Source: Prostheceraeus crozeri (Eukaryota; Platyhelminthes; Polycladida; Euryleptidae). Taken from it: a stretch of DNA of 64,000 nucleotides. The position numbers were made by a program, and so were the translations under genes. A model generated the notes under the pieces. It was not told the origin of the DNA, did not search any database, and was given only the letters and a program-made list of their open reading frames with translations. The stretch spans positions 248,001 to 312,000 of the forward strand of contig CAJQUW010005296.1 in NCBI GenBank assembly GCA_907163375.1, in the 5' to 3' direction. Each line of letters begins with the position of its first letter. Position 1 is the first letter of the stretch. Positions 58,901 through 64,000 of the stretch are shown here, piece by piece.

Positions 58901-61900
58901 CAAGAGTATTTTCTTAAGCATGATCATGTCACAGGCAACCTGCCACTGGCAGAGCAAAACAACAGAATCAAAGACAATGACTTCATTTAACTTTGAAAGA
59001 TGTAAATAGGTCCATATCACTGTTCAAATTCAAGAAATGAAACATGAATTTAGTGAATCATAAAATCATGCCGGTGAAAATTGAATTAAAAACTTCAAAT
59101 TTCAGACAAGAAAGCACGAATAATATCGCGACTTTTTCATGAAGGCTTCCATTATAATACGGATCATGAAATTCCCTTGATAATCAGTTTGATTTCCACT
59201 TAGTTAGGATGCTTTTCAGCAAATACTCATTCCTTTTGATATCCAACTTGTTTCAGTCCAACTACTTATATAGAGGAGTCATCTCGGTAGTACATAAATT
59301 GGCAAATTTTGACTTTTCCGAAAGTGCTCAATTAATTTTTTGGACCACGGAACGTAATCTCCGCAAAAAAGTGTATCTTTTGATATAAAAATTTTCACTG
59401 TATACAGATACTTTTTTGAGTCGACCTGCATTACTCTATGTCCCCACCTCTCCTCTCTTCAGTCCTATTGGGGACTCGCATGTTTAAAAAATATTGCTTA
59501 TATCTGAGATCCAAAAATAAAGATCATAAGACAGGTTTTTTGATGTGCCTTCATTTGTGATGATATCAAGATAGCCCTTGCAAGAGGTTCTTTATGATGA
59601 GTATTCGAATTTCACTAATTGATTATTCTAAAATCCCTTATCTCAGTATTCTGTACGGCGAATTACAGACCGCAGAAAGCAGCGAATAAGATAAATTCGA
59701 CGACTTCACTTGTTGATGATTGATAACGTCGCACAGAAATAATAGCTATTTGTTGCGACTGTTTGACTGTAAAAACAATAAAAAGATGATTCCAAATATT
59801 CTTCCAAATGGGTGTGACATATTGTTAAAACTATTTTTCCGGAAATCCACCATCTATATCAAAATTAAAGTTAAAAAGTCACAAGCTTTCGGTGGTCATG
59901 CTCATGATCTGAACATTTCAATGTTGCATCATTCTCACATGAATAAGGTGTGTAGCATGACCACCGAAAGGTTGTGACTTTTTAACTTTAATTTTGAATA
60001 CAGATGGTGGATTTCCGGAAAAATAGTTTTAGCAACAATAAAAAGGTTCAGGCAATATTCTTATATCTTCATCGCTTTTCACAGTGCACTAAACTGCACA
60101 TTGTGAATTCATCCACTTGTTTTTTAGATTTCACTGCGAACGATCAGTTGATTGTTTTCCAAAATAAATAAGCAATTTCCAAAAGATTCATGTACATGCG
60201 AAATATCCCAGCGCTGAAAATGTCTTAGCTTGAATTTTCTTAGTATCAGACATCCTCATTTTCATAGAATTTTTTCTTCATTATCGCAACAGAGATTTGT
60301 AACAATTTGTTTCTATCATATGAAAGACATTTTGAATAAATCAGGCGGTGTGGAAATTTCAGCAGAGAACATACAAGGGACAGGGAAGATTTAAATTTAA
60401 TCGGTGAAATATGATAGTCGCTGCTTGATGATGATATCTAAGAATCAGTAGCTCAAGGATCATTTTACAACACGAAAGACAGCAGATAAAGAAAACATCA
60501 AGTCATTATCTGGCTTAAATACTAGCTGATATACGCACGACGAAGTTCAATGTTGAAATATGTTTTGACAGATGTCAAAGAATAAACTTACAATTGTGAA
60601 CCAACCAGCGATGCTGAGAATTTCTTCTGCTTGAGACTGAAAAATTGAAGTGAATGTATCAATGGTGATGAGACATTTCATAAACAAATTCACTAATTGA
60701 ATCAAGGAATAATTACTCGTAGAGACTTTTCTGTTCTGTGCCTTATAAAATTCAGAAATGTAGCTTTTGTTTTGCGTAATGTTTCTCAAAAATTATGAGT
60801 GTTGGAACAAAATCAGCAGGATCTCTCAAATTCAATAACAGCTTGTAATGTATTCATTCTGGCAAGTTCAACTTAAAACGCGAATTCAATGTCATCGTGT
60901 AAAAAGCATCTTACCATAAACTCTTTGATTTCATGAAATTTAGTCCGTTACTTAAGCAGCAAAGTAACAATATACACTATAATATCAAGTCTGAAAATTT
61001 GACACTAAATTCTATTTATAGTAACACCAATTAGAGCGTGGGTTTAATTAAAATCTTTAAATGCACTTCATCATAAGATTCGCCATATGATTATATCCAA
61101 TGACTACATGAAATTTTGTCCACTAGTTTAGTAGTTTACACAAAAAATGCAAAAACAAATGAAATAATCCAAGGGTTATCAGAAAGGGGGATTATAATGC
61201 ATGAAATGCTTGGACAGTTACTATGTCAACCCAAAACGCAACGATTGCGAAATCTATTCACACGCATTACTAATGTCTCGTCAAAATACTAGCACCAAAA
61301 TCCTTTAATAGCCTTGCATCAGAAAATATTGATTATCAATGGGTCCAAGATGACAGATATGCACAAAATGTTCATGCAGCAATGTTATTTAAGATGCTTT
61401 CTCACATAGGCCTATGTTGTAACCATTTCATCGACATTTTTGTCACTCTTTTCATAGCCATACACAGTTTTTTCAGAGTTTTAATTCAGGTATAGATGCA
61501 GTAAAATGAAATGTCATTTAATATTCCGTCACTGGAATATTGTACTTTCGCATCGTTTCTCCTTCCTCTGTTCCAAGCTTGAAGTCTGCACACTGCGATA
61601 TGCATATTTTCTAATGCAATCCCCAGTACTGAGGTAGGATGGTTCCTGCACGATATATTTCTCATCCGAAAATCCGACTCAACTATCTCACCGCCGACCT
61701 CTGCACTCCCGAGATCTCCATTACTGGTCGACATCTGCGGGTCTGCGTGTGATCGGTTTCACGTTATCGGATTTGGCGCAACCCGACACCATCGGACTTT
61801 GATGCGAGAGACGTGGTAAATCAACTGATTGCGGATCCCAAATGTGCCTTATCTGACATTAAACTCCAACGGCTTTTTGGGACATTCTTGAATCACTTCC

Positions 61901-63745
61901 TAACAGGGGTAGAGATCTTTGAGCGCCTCTATCCAACTGCGACTTCAAGGAACAGACAATGGAGAACATAACTGAAACATTTTTCGATTGAATGGAGGGA
62001 TCCAATGTCTTCACTGCTGCTGACCATTGCGGTGGAGAAGTTTCAGAACTATTTAACAGCAGACCTTCTTGAACACGAATATGAATTCTCAGCGAATTCA
62101 GTTTGTCTCATCAGTGCCCAGCTGCAGAAGCATTCGTAATAGCTGTATCTCTTAACGAAATTTTAAAACGTAGTCTTTGTCTGATGAATATCTCAAAATA
62201 CGACGCTTTTCGGAAATTCGGCTTTCATCTAAATTTGCTCACTGGTGGCTAAGCATTTGCATCGATATTTCAAATATTGTATTTTCGCTTCATGTGCCGC
62301 TTCGATATGAATTCAGATTGAAACATTTGTTGGCTGCGAATCCGACATTTTTAAACAATCTTTTTTACATTTGCTAACCTATGTTAGTTGTGATTATCAT
62401 GGTCATTACTAGAATAGCAGATTATACGAAACTATGCGCATTCTATAAAGTTCAATACAAATAGAATCATTGAGTTGCATCCACAGCTGAAAAATTGGAA
62501 CAGACCTGAATAGCTGCCATTTCATCCAATATCAGGATTCATCAGCATGCCTAGTTTACATCTCTCAACATCGACACAGCTCCCTATTTAAAGTTGCAGC
62601 CATGGGAGTGTGTTTGAAGTGATATTTAATGAATGCCCGTCGAAATTTCACTAACTTGCTACACTAGTTGACATGCCACGCTCAATCACGCGTAATTAAA
62701 CATGACCCCAAACATCCGTGGCTATGCGGGACATTGCTGCAATATCTGTTATATAAGTTAGTTGGCAGTCCTGTTATATAGACTTTGCGTCTCATGTGTC
62801 TGCATGTATCAGAGGCTAAATAATGTGATAGGACCTCAATTTCATGCTCAGGGAAGACAGAACATGCTTGGCGGTTCATCTGTGGTTCAAGCGGCAACGC
62901 AGACAACTGTAGACGACGCGCAAACTATAAACGCTCGCCCGCGCGTATTCATAAACATTTCCCATGTTTTAACAATATCAGATCAAGTGATTTCTGACTC
63001 TTAGTGCAGCGCGTATGTGCATAGAAGAATAGGATGTCCTTAACCACGGATGTTTGGGGTGCTCCGTAATTACGCGTGACATGTCACCTAGTGTAATTGC
63101 AAATCTCAAATTTACCCGGGCATGGCTGCAACTTTAAACAGGAAGCTGTGTCGATGTTGAGAGTTGTAAACTAGGCCTGTTGATGATTGTAAACTAGGCC
63201 TGTTGATGATTTCTGACATTGGATGAAATAGCAGCTATTCAGGTCTGCTCCCATTTTTCACTCATTTTTATATTTTTCCATTTTGCACTCATTTTTGCAA
63301 ATCAATATTTAGTTATTCTATTTACATTGTTTGCAAAAAGCAGCATTTGTTAATTATTTCAGGCGCACTAACTTTGGAGATTTGCCAGTAGTGTGGCAAA
63401 AGTGATAAATTAATGCTCGTCGAAGTTTCACTAACTTGCCAATCACTAGTATTTTATTTTCAAGTGTCACTGGTATTGTAAATTTCAATGCAGATGTTTT
63501 CACACTAGGAATCAGAGAGAATTGTTAGAATGACTGACCACTTGTGTGACATTTTTTTCTTTTTCTTTGATTAAGCAATGGACTATTTTTCTGAAAACTT
63601 ACAAACGCGAGGATCTGAATGACATTGTACGTGATGTTGAGGTAAACTGGTTTCTGGCAATCAATCTCGCTACATCCTCGAGGTCGCACCTTCAAATGAG
63701 GGTTGGACAGCAATTTGAGAGTGATTTGTTCTTCCCATCCAGGTT
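46565..63745 (-). CDS. Cys-loop (nicotinic-receptor-like) ligand-gated ion channel subunit, four exons seen
   Basis: The exons 63603-63745, 60592-60636, 50620-51280 and 46565-46998 splice with phases 0, 0 and 1 into about 426 codons of one pentameric ligand-gated channel subunit. It has an N-terminal extracellular domain with a 13-residue Cys loop, M1-M3, a cytoplasmic loop and M4. The signal-peptide exon was not found in the 255 bp left in the window and is probably beyond 64000. The 143-bp and 45-bp exons match the sizes of the second and third exons in many nicotinic receptor genes. Introns are 3.6, 9.3 and 3.0 kb and full of transposons. In the family such subunits form homo- or heteropentameric channels in the plasma membrane. 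The pore has Asp at -1' and Leu at 9', which suggests a cation channel. The ligand is uncertain because binding residues are altered. Confidence 0.85.
47306..47602 (-). pseudogene. retroelement C-terminal fragment in receptor intron 4
   Basis: A 98-codon frame reads VELGWHCEPLAVSAYGTWGK, then ARLVFQRIGSRL and IYGRLSLCLQRANARALL. From memory this pattern (C-x-PLAVxxxGxWG, then RLxxxLxRANARALL) closes many RT-containing proteins of invertebrate retroelements. There is no start codon and no RT nearby, so it is a relic. The plus-strand frame 47236-47652 is its shadow. Confidence 0.45.
48290..48665 (+). repeat. family Z foldback, partial copy
   Basis: Text such as TGACCTGGAGACATTCCATG (48429) and CTTTGATCCTGTCTGACATG (48546) matches the right half of the foldback at 56510-57235. 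The left half is missing or unrecognisable. It lies in receptor intron 4. Confidence 0.7.
48895..49010. repeat. short inverted repeat, 20-bp arms
   Basis: TCCTCGTAATAAGAAGAAAA (about 48900) and TTTTCTTCTTATTAAGAGGA (about 48987) pair almost perfectly around a loop of about 70 bp. A foldback remnant or tiny MITE. Confidence 0.7.
49369..49815 (-). pseudogene. Penelope-like GIY-YIG fragment, second lineage
   Basis: The frame contains SVVYLFLCDCGLGYYGRTSR followed by QSKEHISNWL, a GIY-YIG endonuclease core with a CxC pair. It differs strongly from the one at 28 kb, so it stems from another Penelope-like lineage. The RT part is absent. It lies in receptor intron 4. Confidence 0.7.
50006..50222 (+). 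mobile_element. 610-bp MITE family, old fragment
   Basis: TTTAATAATGATCAGAAGGG through TTACCCACTTAGCAAGTTCC follows the MITE at 8808-9417 (its 9150-9345 part) with many substitutions. It is much older than the two full copies. Terminal repeats are lost. It lies in receptor intron 4. Confidence 0.75.
50620..51280 (-). CDS. receptor exon 4: extracellular domain, Cys loop, M1, M2
   Basis: The acceptor TTGTTCCTTCATCAACAG ends at 51281 and the donor GTAAGC begins at 50619. The exon has 661 bp, starts in phase 0 and ends in phase 1. It opens with VWQDFRLRWDPEQYGN (the W-x-D-x-x-L-x-W-x-P core). It continues with WLPDLGVING at the loop A position, where the usual Tyr is missing, the Cys loop CPLDVSYFPFDTQIC, and TPWQSN at loop B. 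The loop C region lacks a Cys-Cys pair. M1 follows QRQPLYFIVMVLVPF, and M2 runs from GDRLSVALSLILSMT to the SSSAP end. Sequons NRT, NVS and NIS are present. Features of a non-alpha-type or divergent subunit. Confidence 0.92.
51282..52990. other. receptor intron 3, proximal part, nothing recognised
   Basis: No exon or repeat supported in the 1.7 kb upstream of exon 4. Confidence 0.4.
52991..54477. repeat. foldback element with an X-family MITE inserted in its right arm
   Basis: The left arm (about 52991-53175) contains CACGAGGCCTTTCACTGGCC and GTACAACGGTCTCATAAACA. Their reverse complements follow at about 53575-53714 and, beyond the X insertion, at 54449-54477 (AATTTGTGATGAAT in reverse). 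The loop carries a 29-bp direct repeat (GAGAGATGGCTTCAGCGACG... at about 53202 and 53344). The signal-peptide-like frame at 53210-53446 on the minus strand has no ATG and lies in the loop. Confidence 0.75.
53723..54440 (+). mobile_element. family X hAT-like MITE, 718-bp copy
   Basis: It begins CATACAGCGGGTATATTAGG and ends CCTACTCTATG, with a perfect 8-bp duplication GACAAATC (53715-53722 and 54441-54448). It interrupts the right arm of the foldback element, so it is younger than that element. Confidence 0.9.
55529..56261. mobile_element. possible MITE with 20-bp GGGGGACCAGTGG termini
   Basis: GGGGGACCAGTGGATTCCCC at the left is mirrored by GGGGTCCACTGGACCCCC at the right. The flanks share CAGGT (CAGGTAA and CAGGTGT), which may be a short target duplication. 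The interior has no coding frame. It holds a (TTA)n microsatellite near 55890-55912. Confidence 0.5.
56510..57235. repeat. family Z foldback element, complete copy (about 725 bp)
   Basis: The left arm, from TCCGGCAGCCAGAACGAGTT to about 56790, and the right arm, from about 56945 to AACTCGCTCTGGCTGCCGGA, are long near-complementary arms of about 280 bp around a loop of about 150 bp. Shared inner blocks include AATCCAATGGGACGCAGATT and its counterpart near 57050. The ORF at 56760-56954 lies in the loop and is not a gene. It sits in receptor intron 3. Confidence 0.85.
57275..57638 (-). pseudogene. Penelope-like GIY-YIG fragment, third lineage
   Basis: The frame reads NIICEFKCNICDSSYIGRSP, RSFKVRYQEHYRSV, then KHAQDCVAYALWKVRLVQAR: a GIY-YIG core with a CxxC pair and the R and EH residues, plus the C-terminal tail to a stop at 57275. 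The N-terminal 122 bp (57517-57638) recur, inverted and identical, at 58746-58867. It is an isolated relic without RT. Confidence 0.75.
57740..57784 (-). pseudogene. duplicate of the 45-bp receptor exon, acceptor lost
   Basis: The interval 57641-57779 duplicates 60497-60631 with about 10-15 percent change. On the minus strand it encodes IEEILSIAGWFTF followed by an intact GTAAGTTT donor. At the acceptor, where exon 3 has TTTTTCAG, this copy has GAATA, so no AG stands at the homologous position. A shifted AG two bases inside would break the frame. It is probably a dead duplicate exon rather than a used alternative. Confidence 0.7.
57807..59440 (+). mobile_element. composite family X insertion
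   Basis: An X left end (57807-57915) is followed by 567 bp of unrelated DNA and then an apparently second X left end at 58483 that runs to an X right end at 59440. The outermost flanks are the same 8-bp word TCCCCACC (57799-57806 and 59441-59448), while the inner left end at 58483 has no matching partner. The two outer ends therefore belong to one original insertion that was later rearranged. A 122-bp Penelope-derived filler sits inside at 58746-58867. Confidence 0.7.
58746..58867 (+). repeat. 122-bp filler identical to inverted 57517-57638
   Basis: Base by base, this segment equals the reverse complement of 57517-57638 (122 of 122). It replaces a few bases of X-family sequence (around GTTAAATTAGCAATTCGAT in other X copies) and ends at an ATTCGATGG junction. 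It looks like a templated repair insertion. Confidence 0.85.
59823..60034. repeat. near-perfect 80-bp hairpin
   Basis: The left arm 59823-59902 and right arm 59954-60034 are reverse complements with only about four differences, around a loop of about 51 bp. Blocks such as ATTTTTCCGGAAATCCACCA and TGGTGGATTTCCGGAAAAAT show the match. ACAATAAAAAG occurs on both sides (about 59775 and 60035) and could be remnants of a flanking duplication. It lies in receptor intron 3, so a pre-mRNA would fold into long dsRNA. The frame 59720-59977 is a by-product. Confidence 0.9.
60592..60636 (-). CDS. receptor exon 3 (45 bp)
   Basis: The acceptor CACTTCAATTTTTCAG ends at 60637 and the donor GTAAGTTT begins at 60591. 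The exon has exactly 45 bp in phase 0 at both ends and encodes SQAEEILSIAGWFTI. This corresponds to the conserved D-E-K-N-Q-x-L-x-x-x-x-W segment just before W-x-D-x-x-L-x-W in nicotinic-type subunits. A 45-bp exon at this place is classical for the family. Confidence 0.85.
60637..62489. other. receptor intron 2, no further exon recognised
   Basis: No repeat of note. Around 61760-61980 a plus-strand frame without a start codon reads DVVNQLIADPKCALSDIKLQ and onward for about 70 codons, then stops. I do not recognise it and do not call it a gene. Confidence 0.35.
62490..63262. repeat. foldback element with arms of about 230 bp
   Basis: The left arm (about 62490-62730) and right arm (about 63030-63262) mirror each other through CAGACCTGAATAGCTGCCAT, CTCTCAACATCGACACAGCT, TTTAAAGTTGCAGCCATG and CCCCAAACATCCGTGG. 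The right arm has a duplicated unit of about 22 bp (GTAAACTAGGCCTGTTGATG at 63167 and 63189). Part of the left arm (CGTCGAAATTTCACTAACTT, 62639) recurs in direct orientation at about 63419. It lies in receptor intron 2. Confidence 0.8.
63603..63745 (-). CDS. receptor exon 2 (143 bp)
   Basis: The acceptor CTTTTTCTATATTTGTAG ends at 63746 and the donor GTAAGT begins at 63602. The exon has two leading bases of a split codon and ends in phase 0. It encodes PGWEEQITLKLLSNPHLKVR and later KPVYLNITYNVIQILAF, the first conserved block of the extracellular domain (E-x-x-L-x-x-x-L-L-x-N-P-x-x-R-P ... P-V-x-V). Length and position match the second exon of nicotinic receptor genes. Exon 1 was not found in 63746-64000. 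Confidence 0.85.
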
Positions 63746-64000
63746 CTACAAATATAGAAAAAGATCAAGGAAGGATTTGAAAACACTGATGAATTAATCA
63801 AGCGATACGCATCTGTGATTGTTAAGCTTGCGGAAACGTCACGCCTCTTTCCATTTTAGGAAACATGCGAGATGCGCATAAAAAGTACCGAGAAAAGTGT
63901 TTGAATTATTGATTTGGATCAAAGAGGCAGCTAATTGCCAAAAACGTGGTTGTTTTTCACATCTGTCATCGTACAATAGGAAATATTCGGAATATCATTG

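Noticed and set aside
59720-59977. 85-codon frame
   Set aside because: It runs through one arm and the loop of the 80-bp hairpin; no independent support.
1-64000. CRISPR arrays, operons or bacterial-type systems
   Set aside because: No regularly spaced repeats with unique spacers and no compact gene clusters; the introns and transposons are eukaryotic.

Overview
This 64 kb window is AT-rich animal genomic DNA. The split gene structure, the animal-type Cys-loop receptor gene, the secreted leucine-rich-repeat protein and the load of CR1/L2-like LINEs, Penelope-like elements and hAT-like MITEs together suggest an invertebrate, probably marine. The sequence does not fix the phylum. There is no bacterial-style gene organisation; most open frames are relics of transposons or chance.

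Two host genes can be supported. (1) A secreted or surface LRR protein lies on the plus strand at 3993-4964: signal peptide, about six LRRs and a C-terminal cysteine cap in one coding exon, behind a splice acceptor that ends at 3958. (2) A pentameric (Cys-loop, nicotinic-receptor-like) ion channel subunit runs on the minus strand across the last 17 kb. Four exons can be read with correct splice sites and matching phases: 63603-63745, 60592-60636, 50620-51280 and 46565-46998. The signal-peptide exon was not found and probably lies beyond 64000. The 45-bp exon has a second, damaged copy at 57740-57784.

The rest is mostly a layered transposon landscape. From 10.1 to 22.0 kb one old LINE copy (ORF1, endonuclease, reverse transcriptase) is cut apart by at least six later insertions, each bounded by readable target-site duplications. 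They are a minus-strand LINE, a 610-bp MITE with 6-bp duplications, a hAT-like MITE (called family X here), a head-to-head X dimer, a 3.1-kb GGGCGC-terminated element that itself holds a Mutator-like element holding a TA-flanked MITE, and a 1.07-kb hAT-like element. From 27.6 to 30.2 kb lies a nearly full-length but broken Penelope-like element on the minus strand. From 39.6 to 44.6 kb a LINE with an intact 3' reverse transcriptase frame sits inside another X copy, followed by a 1.03-kb hAT-like element. The introns of the receptor gene hold Penelope fragments, X copies and several long foldback elements.

The regions 1-789, 1396-3940, 6.2-8.8, 23-25.7, 30.3-39.6 and 44.6-46.5 kb contain no gene I can support, only scattered repeats. 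No tRNA gene, rRNA, CRISPR array or operon was seen.
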